DNA from: Lachnospiraceae bacterium
Lineage (GTDB): Bacteria; Bacillota; Clostridia; Lachnospirales; Lachnospiraceae
Assembly: GCA_900766925.1 (NCBI GenBank)
Contig: CAAFXG010000114.1
Location: 1-24,820, forward strand
Length of the DNA stretch: 24,820 nt
Direction of reading: 5' to 3'
Shown piece after piece: positions 15,767-22,771 of this stretch; within the stretch, counting starts at the first letter, position 1, and the number at the start of each line of letters is the position of its first letter. The position numbers and the translations under genes were made by a program. The notes beneath the pieces were generated by a model. It was not told the origin of the DNA. It did no database searches and saw only the letters and a program-made list of their open reading frames with translations.

Positions 15767-15835
15767 AATCAATTGAGTCAATACAATATACGAGTAGGAA
15801 CCGATTGATGCAATCAATCGAGTCATTACAATATA
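15767..15835. repeat. Two 24-nt direct repeats in the leader of the 60-residue gene
   Basis: 15767-15790 and 15812-15835 are identical at 22 of 24 bases; each carries the core GAGTCA and TACAATATA. Their starts are 45 bases apart. The second copy runs into the ribosome site (AAGGAG, 15835-15840) of the small gene. They could be regulator sites or the remnant of a local duplication. Confidence 0.6.
15802..15820 (+). promoter_or_regulatory. Hairpin between the leader repeats
   Basis: CGATTGAT (15802-15809) and ATCAATCG (15813-15820) form a perfect 8-bp stem with loop GCA. The right arm lies within the second direct repeat and ends 14 bases before the ribosome site. No T-run follows, so it is more likely a leader structure or operator than a terminator. 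Confidence 0.45.
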
Positions 15836-15848
15836 AGGAGAGAATATC

Positions 15849-16031
15849 ATGTTTAACAAGAACAATAAGCATGTGGTTTTATCAAAAAAAGAGCTAGATA
15901 AGCTATTGAAGGAAATGTCACCGTCAGAGAGACGTAAGTTTTTGGCAAAACAGAAAAAATATAAAAAACAGCAGGAAAACGAAAGATTATTTGACGCCTT
16001 CTGTGCAGGAATTTTCATGGAGGACGAATAA
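15849..16031 (+). CDS. Small charged orphan protein (60 residues)
   Basis: I do not recognise this protein. It is 60 residues long and highly charged: a Lys/Glu-rich N-terminal two thirds (LSKKELDKLLKEMSPSERRK, then KKYKKQQ), probably helical and possibly coiled-coil or nucleic-acid binding, ending with an acidic and hydrophobic tail (DAFCAGIFMEDE). No signal peptide or membrane helix. A strong AAGGAGAG lies eight to nine bases before the ATG, and codon use resembles the neighbours, so it is probably real. It follows the nuclease gene and a leader with direct repeats and a hairpin. Its TAA stop lies in the left arm of the 38-bp inverted repeat. Confidence 0.7.
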   Translation: MFNKNNKHVVLSKKELDKLLKEMSPSERRKFLAKQKKYKKQQENERLFDAFCAGIFMEDE

Positions 16032-16119
16032 CCTGGATATGGGGCTGTCACATTAGCGATAAGCAGGGTCTGGCTGCCACCGCTTATCGCTAATGTGACA
16101 GCCCCATATCCAGGTTATT
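16027..16119. repeat. Perfect 38-bp inverted repeat spanning two convergent stop codons
   Basis: 16027-16064 is the exact reverse complement of 16082-16119, with a 17-base loop (16065-16081). The arms include GGGGCTGTCACATTAGCG and its complement. The left arm contains the TAA of the 60-residue gene (16029-16031) and the right arm the TAA of the AI-2E gene (16117-16115). T-rich sequence (TTATTTCCTATTTTTTG) follows on the plus strand; none follows on the minus strand. It probably stops transcription in at least the plus direction, but the stem is far longer than a normal terminator and may derive from a miniature mobile element. Confidence 0.85.
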
Positions 16120-17362
16120 TCCTATTTTTTGATTTGCGGATTGTTCGTTTGGATGGATTTGGTTTTGCTTTTTTAGCTTTAGCCGGAGCAGAAGCTTCAG
16201 GTATTTCAATATCCGGTATAGTTTCCCATTTTTCGGTATTTATGCTCTTGGCAGCCAATCGCTTGTTAATGTAATCCCTGAATAATGAATAACATACAGA
16301 GCAGAATGGGATGAAAATCAGAATACCTGCAATGCCAAGAAGGTTACTTCCCACCATGACTGAAACAAGAACCCACATTGAAGGTAAGCCTATCGAGCCA
16401 CCGACAACTCTTGGATAGATAAGGTTATTTTCAATCTGCTGCAGAATCAGGAAAATAATTACAAACCAAAGTGCCTGAATTGGATTAACCATAACAATGA
16501 GAAATGCTCCAATTATACAGCCTATAAATGCTCCGAAAATAGGTATAAGAGCAGTAATGGCAATTACAACACCAATGAGAACTGCATATGGTAATCTAAA
16601 AATCATTAATGTTATAAAGAACATGGAACCTAAAATAACAGCTTCTATACATTGTCCTGATAAGAAATTACTGAAAACCTTATTTGATAATCGCCCAATG
16701 TATATGATACGGTCTGCCTTAGCTTCATTAAAAAGTGCGTAGAGAACCTTCTTTCCCTGAATACTGAGTCTTTCCTTCTGGAATAATATATATATTGAAA
16801 AAATAAAAGCAACTACGAAGTTTGTAACACCGCCTACAATTCCTGAGACAATGCTGATACCTGATGAAAAAACCGAGGTTGATACATTCTTGATTAATTC
16901 AATTGCATGAGCTGATAAATCATTCCAGTTGATTTCCTTTGCGTTGATATATGACTGGACGTTTGGCATATTTTCTGTGATTTTGTATAACCAGTTTTGA
17001 AATGATTTAAAAGCATCCGGTACACGATCGATTATCATAATTATTGTATCGCTAATCTGCGGGATAATTACAAACAGAGCTAATCCCAAAATACCAATAA
17101 TCAGTATGAGGGTAATAAGATATGCCAATATTCTTTTTAATGAGGTTACACTGCTCTTGTTTGGAAATAATTGTCCCTCAATTTTACGCATCGGAACATT
17201 AATAATGAAAGCAATTGCACCACCAAGTAAGAACGGAAAAACTAAGTGTAGCAGCTTGGCAAGTATATTAAGTATAAGAGGGTAGTTCTGAATACCACAG
17301 TATAAGAGTATCCCGCATACTACAATTCTTAATAATGATTTATAATTAAGTTCTTTTTCCAT
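16115..17362 (-). CDS. AI-2E (PerM/YtvI) family membrane transporter
   Basis: A 415-residue membrane protein with about eight helices and a large soluble segment between the third and fourth (about 100-185). Family marks are PYAVLIGVVIAITALIPIFG, NNLIYPRVVGGSIGLPSMWV and the terminal GIAGILIFIPF stretch. The tail (about 370-415) is basic and Lys/Pro-rich. Members include putative autoinducer-2 exporters, Na+/H+ antiporters and sporulation-linked YtvI, so the substrate is unknown. The ATG at 17362 is chosen because GGAGGG lies five bases ahead; an upstream in-frame TTG at 17377 lies before that site. It follows pnuC by 53 bases and probably shares its transcript. The stop codon lies in the long inverted repeat. 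Confidence 0.85.
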   Translation of the reverse strand: MEKELNYKSLLRIVVCGILLYCGIQNYPLILNILAKLLHLVFPFLLGGAIAFIINVPMRKIEGQLFPNKSSVTSLKRILAYLITLILIIGILGLALFVIIPQISDTIIMIIDRVPDAFKSFQNWLYKITENMPNVQSYINAKEINWNDLSAHAIELIKNVSTSVFSSGISIVSGIVGGVTNFVVAFIFSIYILFQKERLSIQGKKVLYALFNEAKADRIIYIGRLSNKVFSNFLSGQCIEAVILGSMFFITLMIFRLPYAVLIGVVIAITALIPIFGAFIGCIIGAFLIVMVNPIQALWFVIIFLILQQIENNLIYPRVVGGSIGLPSMWVLVSVMVGSNLLGIAGILIFIPFCSVCYSLFRDYINKRLAAKSINTEKWETIPDIEIPEASAPAKAKKAKPNPSKRTIRKSKNRK

Positions 17363-17415
17363 ACATTCCCTCCACAATAAGAATAGTAATATGATAACTT
17401 ATTAATGCTTTGAAA

Positions 17416-18135
17416 TCAAGCTGACATATATTTATCATCTCGACAAATGTTTTTTTTATGCTGCTTTAATTCTCTTTTTCTCCAGCTTATAAAGCCATAA
17501 ATATCATTAAGAAAGAAAATAAAAAAATTAACTACCACCGGAATATATATTGGGTTTTCCAGTGAAGCTAAGCTCCAAAGTATAATTAATACAATATCAT
17601 TTGAGGCATAGCCCAATGCAAAATACGATGACCGAAGCATAGTGAGTGATGCTGCAATAAAACTTGTTGTAATTGAAATTGTACTAAATATAATATTAGG
17701 GGTATTCAGCACCCGTAAAATAAAATAGAATATGATTGTTACTACAAAGCAAAAAAAGGATAGTGTTATTAAATGCTTCCAATTTAGTTTTCGAATTGCA
17801 ACTTCATTCTTATTTTCTTTAGACGGATTCTTAATCCATGTAATGGCTGACCATATAGCCATAGGCATAGACATTCCTAAATAGGTAATCATTTCACCCC
17901 AATATCGAAAACGCCAGGAAATAATACCATATAGAATACTAAATACAATCATAAGAAACTGTGCCCATACATTACCCTTAGCTGCAAAAATCAAAGAGGT
18001 AACACCGACTAATGCTGCCAGAAGCGTCAATAAATCCAAGTCCCCTGATACTACATTAGAAATGGATACAACAAGCAATGAGCCTATCCACAGTAACCAC
18101 TCTTTTTTAGATAAACTTAGAACCGGATTGTTCAT
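17416..18135 (-). CDS. pnuC: PnuC-family nicotinamide riboside transporter
   Basis: A 239-residue protein with about seven to eight helices. The family's repeated WG/W-containing motifs appear as SWRFRYWGEMITYLGM (central), NDIVLIILW and NDIYGFISWRKRE (C-terminal). PnuC proteins let vitamin precursors, mostly nicotinamide riboside, diffuse inward, where a kinase traps them as NAD precursors. No nadR-like kinase gene is adjacent. A small chance remains that it carries another vitamin (PnuT/PnuX variants). AAGGAG lies eight bases before the ATG. The only sequence between it and tRNA-Gly is the tRNA terminator plus about 36 bases, with no convincing promoter. Confidence 0.85.
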   Translation of the reverse strand: MNNPVLSLSKKEWLLWIGSLLVVSISNVVSGDLDLLTLLAALVGVTSLIFAAKGNVWAQFLMIVFSILYGIISWRFRYWGEMITYLGMSMPMAIWSAITWIKNPSKENKNEVAIRKLNWKHLITLSFFCFVVTIIFYFILRVLNTPNIIFSTISITTSFIAASLTMLRSSYFALGYASNDIVLIILWSLASLENPIYIPVVVNFFIFFLNDIYGFISWRKRELKQHKKNICRDDKYMSA

Positions 18136-18171
18136 TTTAATTCTCCTTAAATCAATAAGTTTAAGAAATGC

Positions 18172-18206
18172 AAAAAAAAGGAAGCCTTGAAAATACAGGA
18201 CTTCCT
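18172..18206 (-). terminator. Terminator of the tRNA-Gly transcript
   Basis: On the minus strand AGGAAGTC (18206-18199) pairs with GGCTTCCT (18186-18179) over eight base pairs including one G-U, with a 12-base loop, followed directly by seven or eight T residues. It starts 11 bases after the tRNA 3' end and precedes the pnuC start codon by about 36 bases. Confidence 0.8.
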
Positions 18207-18216
18207 AAAATAAAAG

Positions 18217-18288
<72 letters not shown>

Positions 18289-18319
18289 ATCTGTGCTGTC
18301 GTTTCCGACGACATGTGTT

Positions 18320-18348
18320 ATAATAGCATAGTGGATTTGATATGTCAA
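18320..18348 (-). promoter_or_regulatory. Strong promoter of tRNA-Gly
   Basis: On the minus strand TTGACA (18348-18343), a 17-base spacer and TATTAT (18325-18320). The -35 is perfect. The transcribed leader before the tRNA contains a small hairpin (GTCGT/ACGAC), perhaps for 5' processing. Confidence 0.85.
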
Positions 18349-18399
18349 CAATAAATTTTATTTTTTTTCAAATTAATAGTCTGACGTATATTTTATTTG

Positions 18400-18427
18400 T
18401 TGAAAAAATAAAGTAATTTGTTATAAT
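18400..18427 (+). promoter_or_regulatory. Promoter of the LTA-synthase-family gene
   Basis: TTGAAA (18400-18405), a 16-base spacer and TATAAT (18422-18427), 27 bases before the start codon. It diverges from the tRNA-Gly promoter about 50 bases away. Confidence 0.7.
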
Positions 18428-18453
18428 AGTTTCCAATAGCAGGGGGAAGAATT

Positions 18454-20502
18454 ATGACTAAGATTAGTAAAAATAAAATAAATAATACAAATGACATCCC
18501 GACTGAAAAAGTAATTAAAGATAAAGATGACAAAAAGAGCATTATACAGAGGATTAAATATGGCTTAAAGTATTCTATTCACACATGGATTTTTAAATGC
18601 TTCGGAATTTCCATGGTGCTTGAATTAGTCCTTGAAATACTTGGAAGAAGGTCAATACTTGGTGGCTTCAAGTTCCTTTTTAGCTCACCCTTTGTATTTA
18701 TGTATAATGTTTCAATAATTTTTTTCACGCTTTTATTTGCACTGTTTTTTCGTAAGAGGGTATTTGGAATTATATCAATATCTGTTGTATGGCTTGCCTG
18801 TGGTGTTGTCAATTTTGTCGTTTTGGGATACAGAGTCACTCCGTTCGCAGCGATAGATTTTATGATGGTTCAGGATGTTATAAGCATGCTGGATGTATAT
18901 TTCAAAAAATGGCAGCAGGTACTATTGGTTATTGGTATTCTGGCGGTAATTGCAGGTTTGGTGATGCTGTTTAGGAAAACACCGAAATTTGAAGGAAAAA
19001 GACATATTGTCCGCACGATGTTTATCTGTGTATTAGTTTGGGTGACAGTAATTTTTGCTACAAATTACAGCGTCAGACATAACATTATTTCGGATGATTT
19101 TGCCAACCTTGGAATGGCATATAAGGATTACGGATTTGCATATTGCTTCACAAACAGTATCATTGATAACGGAATCGATAAGCCTGATGAATATTCAGAA
19201 GAAACTATGAATATGATTAGGGCTGAGCTTGACGGTGTATGTAAGTTAGGCGAGGAGAAAAAGCCTAATATTATATTTATTCAGCTTGAATCCTTTTTTG
19301 ACCCCAATAATGTAAAGGGGCTTACATTAAGTGAAAATCCAATTCCAACATTTACGGCATTAAAAGAGAAATATCCATCAGGATATCTGACTGTTCCGGC
19401 ACTTGGAGCAGGAACCGCCAATACGGAGTTTGAAGTGCTAACCGGGATTAAATCAAGTTTTTTCGGTGCGGGTGAGTACTCATACAAGACAACGGTAAAT
19501 AACGTTCCCGTTGAAGGCTTGTGCAGTATATTAAAAGAACATGGATATGGGACATATGCAATTCATAATAATAAGGCATCGTTTTACGACAGACATAAGG
19601 TATACAATCAGATGGGCTTTGACGCATTTATTTCGCTTGAATACATGTACAATGTTGAGTATACATCTACAGGATGGGCGAAGGATAAGACTCTTGTGAC
19701 AGACATAATGAAATGTCTTAAGGATACTGAAAATCAGGACTTTGTTTACACAATCAGTGTCCAGGGACATGGCCGTTATCCTTCGGAGGAAGGTACATGT
19801 GAGGAGCATGTAAGGGTGGCTTATGATGTCGAGGAAATGGAATTGCCAGTAAATTATTATGTGAATCAGATTTATGAGATGGATCAGATGATTGCAGAGT
19901 TGATAGATGCTTTGGATGAGTTCGGAGAGGATTACGTTCTTGTTTTGTATGGTGATCATTTACCATCCCTTAATCTTGAGGAGGAACAGACAGAAGGAAC
20001 CTTGTTCCAGACAGAATATGTCGTGGTTAATAATATAAATCTTGGAATGAAGGATGCAGATATTAAATCGTACCAGCTTGGTATGAAGGTAATCGATGCA
20101 CTTAATATTTCGGGAGGATATGCCGACAAGGCACAGATAAAGTATGGTGATACAGAGGAGCTTGATGCTAAGCTGATGCTGATTGCTTATGATATGCTGT
20201 TTGGTGAAAAATACCTATATGACGGCGAAAGACCGGTTCCTGAAAATAACATGAAGATGGGCGTGGATAAGATTGTAATTAATAATGTTGAAAACGAGTC
20301 CGACCATATTTCAATTACAGGTGAAAATTTCAATGAATTTTCGGTTGTCTACGAGGGTGATGATTCACTGACAACTGTGTTTGTAAACAGAAATACCCTG
20401 ATGGTTGAGGAAACGCTGGCACAAAAGGGAAATGTATTTACCGTAAAACAGCTTGACAGTTCAAAGCATATTTTAAGCTCTTCAGATGAATATATCTATT
20501 AA
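18454..20502 (+). CDS. LTA-synthase family phosphoglycerol transferase (sulfatase fold)
   Basis: A 682-residue enzyme with about five membrane helices (about 45-215) and an extracellular sulfatase-type domain (about 270-560). Catalytic and metal positions are visible: E279 in FIQLESFF, the nucleophile T321 in GAGTANTEFEVLTG, the SVQGHGRYP block and D501/H502 in YGDHLPS. Enzymes of this family move glycerol-phosphate from phosphatidylglycerol to build lipoteichoic acid or to decorate surface polymers. A C-terminal tail (about 600-682) is longer than in LtaS and may be an extra beta domain. The basic N-terminus (about 1-35) is cytoplasmic. CAGGGGGAAG precedes the ATG. Whether it makes true LTA cannot be told from the sequence. 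Confidence 0.88.
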   Translation: MTKISKNKINNTNDIPTEKVIKDKDDKKSIIQRIKYGLKYSIHTWIFKCFGISMVLELVLEILGRRSILGGFKFLFSSPFVFMYNVSIIFFTLLFALFFRKRVFGIISISVVWLACGVVNFVVLGYRVTPFAAIDFMMVQDVISMLDVYFKKWQQVLLVIGILAVIAGLVMLFRKTPKFEGKRHIVRTMFICVLVWVTVIFATNYSVRHNIISDDFANLGMAYKDYGFAYCFTNSIIDNGIDKPDEYSEETMNMIRAELDGVCKLGEEKKPNIIFIQLESFFDPNNVKGLTLSENPIPTFTALKEKYPSGYLTVPALGAGTANTEFEVLTGIKSSFFGAGEYSYKTTVNNVPVEGLCSILKEHGYGTYAIHNNKASFYDRHKVYNQMGFDAFISLEYMYNVEYTSTGWAKDKTLVTDIMKCLKDTENQDFVYTISVQGHGRYPSEEGTCEEHVRVAYDVEEMELPVNYYVNQIYEMDQMIAELIDALDEFGEDYVLVLYGDHLPSLNLEEEQTEGTLFQTEYVVVNNINLGMKDADIKSYQLGMKVIDALNISGGYADKAQIKYGDTEELDAKLMLIAYDMLFGEKYLYDGERPVPENNMKMGVDKIVINNVENESDHISITGENFNEFSVVYEGDDSLTTVFVNRNTLMVEETLAQKGNVFTVKQLDSSKHILSSSDEYIY

Positions 20503-20532
20503 AAAATAAAGTTAAAATTTATGATAAAGTAT

Positions 20533-20561
20533 TTGAATACAAACGTGAAATATAGTATAAT
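20533..20561 (+). promoter_or_regulatory. Promoter of cheX
   Basis: TTGAAT (20533-20538), a 17-base spacer and TATAAT (20556-20561), 44 bases before the start codon. No terminator separates it from the preceding gene. Confidence 0.75.
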
Positions 20562-20604
20562 GATTTCATGTTTTTGAACGTAGATAATAATAAGGAGTGT
20601 ACCG

Positions 20605-21084
20605 ATGATTCCAGCAATAGATGTAAGACATATAAATCCCTTTTTACAGTCGAGTATTTCTATAGTAGAAAGTGTTACAAAGGTTAAGATGACAGTTGGT
20701 AAGCCGGAGAAGACAGATTTTCATCTCAAGGAGATGACGTATGCAATTCAGGTTGGTGTTGTAGGAGAGATGAAGGGTCAGGTTATTCTGGCTATTCAGG
20801 ATGCTAACGCCAAGGATATTGCATCTAAGATGATGTTTGGTATGCCTGTTACCGAATTGGACGAGATGTCATCTTCAGCACTTAATGAGTTGAGTAATAT
20901 GATTATGGGTAACACAGCGACTATTTTTTCAACTCTTGGCATAATGATAGACATTACACCACCGCTTGCAGTATATGGCGCTGATTTGCAGCTTAAGTCA
21001 GATATAGAAGGTCTTAAGGTTCCACTTTTGAATAACGGCAAGGAGTATATCAGTCTCTATATTTGTGTTTATGAAGATAAGTAA
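20605..21084 (+). CDS. cheX: CheX-like CheY-P phosphatase
   Basis: A 159-residue single-domain protein of the CheC/CheX/FliY family. The phosphatase helix SALNELSNMIMGN carries the ExxN pair E95 and N98, and only one such helix is present, as in CheX (CheC has two). The MKGQVILAI and ITPPLAVYG segments match the beta strands of the fold. CheX removes the phosphate from CheY-P in chemotaxis. No other chemotaxis or flagellar gene is in the window and it has its own promoter, so it may serve receiver domains encoded elsewhere. AAGGAG lies seven bases before the ATG. Confidence 0.82.
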   Translation: MIPAIDVRHINPFLQSSISIVESVTKVKMTVGKPEKTDFHLKEMTYAIQVGVVGEMKGQVILAIQDANAKDIASKMMFGMPVTELDEMSSSALNELSNMIMGNTATIFSTLGIMIDITPPLAVYGADLQLKSDIEGLKVPLLNNGKEYISLYICVYEDK

Positions 21085-21092
21085 ATTATTTG

Positions 21093-21121
21093 TTGACACA
21101 GACTGTATGGAGTGATATAGT
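21093..21121 (+). promoter_or_regulatory. Strong promoter of guaB
   Basis: TTGACA (21093-21098), a 17-base spacer and TATAGT (21116-21121). The start codon is 124 bases further on. The leader has a small hairpin (AATGTT/AACATT, 21156-21175) but I see no purine riboswitch core or terminator in it. Confidence 0.8.
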
Positions 21122-21244
21122 CATTAATTATTTAAATCAATATCCAAGTAATGAAAATGTTGTATTTGTAACATTAATTGTCAGGTACAGCATTTTTTCA
21201 ATATGAAACACCACACACAATATTAACGAAAGGAAAAGAGAAAA

Positions 21245-22696
21245 ATGGGAAAGATTATTGGCGAAGGAATTACATTTGATGATGTGCTTTTGGTTCCACA
21301 GTTTTCAGAGATTATTCCTAATGAAGTTATTTTGACAACACAGCTTACTAAGAAGATTAAGCTTAATATTCCACTCATGAGTGCAGGTATGGACACTGTT
21401 ACAGAGCATAGGATGGCCATTGCTATGGCAAGACAGGGTGGTATTGGTGTAATCCATAAGAATATGTCTATACAGCAGCAGGCTGAGGAGGTTGACAAGG
21501 TTAAACGTTCTGAGAACGGCGTCATTTCTGATCCATTTTCACTTTCACCGGAGCATACACTTGATGATGCAGACAGGCTTATGGCTAAATTCAGAATTTC
21601 CGGTGTACCTATTACAGAGAACGGAAGACTTGTAGGTATCATTACTAACAGAGATCTTAAGTTTGAGACAGATTATACTAAGAAGATAAAGGAAGCCATG
21701 ACTTCTGAGAATCTTATAACAGCTAAGGAGGGCATAACTCTTGACGAGGCCAAGGAAATTCTTGGAAAAGCCCGTAAGGAGAAGCTTCCGCTTGTTGATG
21801 ACAATATGATGCTAAAGGGTCTGATAACTATTAAGGATATTGAAAAGCAGATTAAATATCCAAACGCGGCTAAGGATTCTAAGGGAAGACTTCTATGTGC
21901 TGCAGCAGTTGGTGTTACACCTGATATTTGTGACAGAGTTGATGAGCTTGTAGCTGCTAAGGTAGATGCGATTGTAATTGATACTGCACATGGACATTCA
22001 GCAAACGTACTCAAGACCTTCAAGATGATTAAGGAAAAATACCCTGATCTTGATGTAATTGCAGGTAATGTGGCAACAAAGTCGGGTGCTCAGGCTATGA
22101 TTGATATGGGCGTTGACGCCGTTAAGATAGGTATTGGTCCGGGATCTATCTGTACAACAAGAGTTGTGGCAGGTATTGGTGTTCCTCAGATTACTGCAAT
22201 TATGCAGGCATATGAGGCTGCAAAGGAAGCAGGAATTCCTGTTATTGCTGACGGAGGTATTAAGTATTCAGGTGATATTACAAAAGCTCTTGCTGCCGGT
22301 GCAAACGTTTGTATGATGGGTAGCTTGTTTGCAGGTACAGATGAAGCACCTGGTGATTTTGAATTATATCAGGGAAGAAAGTACAAGGTGTACAGAGGTA
22401 TGGGCTCTATTGCTGCTATGGAGAATGGCAGTAAGGACAGATACTTCCAGGCAAATGCCAAGAAGCTTGTTCCTGAAGGTGTTGAGGGAAGAGTTGCTTA
22501 TAAGGGCTCTGTTGAGGATACGGTATTCCAGCTTATAGGTGGTCTTCGTTCCGGTATGGGTTATTGTGGAGCCAGAACGATAGAGGATCTTCACGAAAAG
22601 GCTGAATTTGTTAAGATTTCGGCAGCATCACTCAAGGAAAGCCATCCGCATGATATCCAGATTACAAAGGAAGCTCCAAACTATAGTGTTGAGTAA
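21245..22696 (+). CDS. guaB: IMP dehydrogenase
   Basis: A 483-residue IMPDH, which oxidises IMP to XMP with NAD+, the committing step to GMP. The TIM barrel is split by two CBS domains (about 95-205), seen in the PITENGRLVGIITNRDLKFE and LPLVDDNMMLKGLITIKDIEK repeats. Catalytic C303 lies in GPGSICTTR; MGSLFAGTDEAPG, YRGMGS and the flap segment RYFQ follow, with the catalytic Arg in EGVEGRVAYKG. AAAGGAAAAGAG precedes the ATG. The length is normal. It has its own strong promoter and a terminator right after it, so it is a single-gene unit. Confidence 0.97.
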   Translation: MGKIIGEGITFDDVLLVPQFSEIIPNEVILTTQLTKKIKLNIPLMSAGMDTVTEHRMAIAMARQGGIGVIHKNMSIQQQAEEVDKVKRSENGVISDPFSLSPEHTLDDADRLMAKFRISGVPITENGRLVGIITNRDLKFETDYTKKIKEAMTSENLITAKEGITLDEAKEILGKARKEKLPLVDDNMMLKGLITIKDIEKQIKYPNAAKDSKGRLLCAAAVGVTPDICDRVDELVAAKVDAIVIDTAHGHSANVLKTFKMIKEKYPDLDVIAGNVATKSGAQAMIDMGVDAVKIGIGPGSICTTRVVAGIGVPQITAIMQAYEAAKEAGIPVIADGGIKYSGDITKALAAGANVCMMGSLFAGTDEAPGDFELYQGRKYKVYRGMGSIAAMENGSKDRYFQANAKKLVPEGVEGRVAYKGSVEDTVFQLIGGLRSGMGYCGARTIEDLHEKAEFVKISAASLKESHPHDIQITKEAPNYSVE

Positions 22697-22717
22697 TCAG
22701 GGGTAGTGATATAGAAT
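22689..22717 (+). promoter_or_regulatory. Weak candidate promoter at the guaB 3' end
   Basis: TTGAGT (22689-22694, overlapping the guaB stop), a 17-base spacer and TAGAAT (22712-22717). It would begin a transcript just before the terminator at 22728, so any expression of the hydrolase gene from it would pass through that hairpin. Tentative. Confidence 0.3.
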
Positions 22718-22727
22718 AAAGGATACG

Positions 22728-22757
22728 GGGCTGTCGCTGGTACGACAGCCCTTTTTT
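22728..22757 (+). terminator. Rho-independent terminator of guaB
   Basis: GGGCTGTCG (22728-22736) and CGACAGCCC (22743-22751) form a perfect 9-bp GC-rich stem with loop CTGGTA, followed by six T residues. It ends 14 bases before the next start codon. Together with the preceding bases (22721-22737) it shares 15 of 17 positions with the arm of the 38-bp inverted repeat at 16035-16051. Confidence 0.92.
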
Positions 22758-22771
22758 AGTAGGATTATAAC

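Noticed and set aside
15767..15835. The two direct repeats as a CRISPR array
   Set aside because: Only two imperfect copies with a single 21-base spacer, no cas genes, and the second copy runs into a ribosome binding site.
21122..21244. Possible purine-type riboswitch in the 123-base guaB leader
   Set aside because: I found no conserved purine riboswitch core and no terminator or sequestering hairpin next to the ribosome site; only a short AT-rich hairpin is present.
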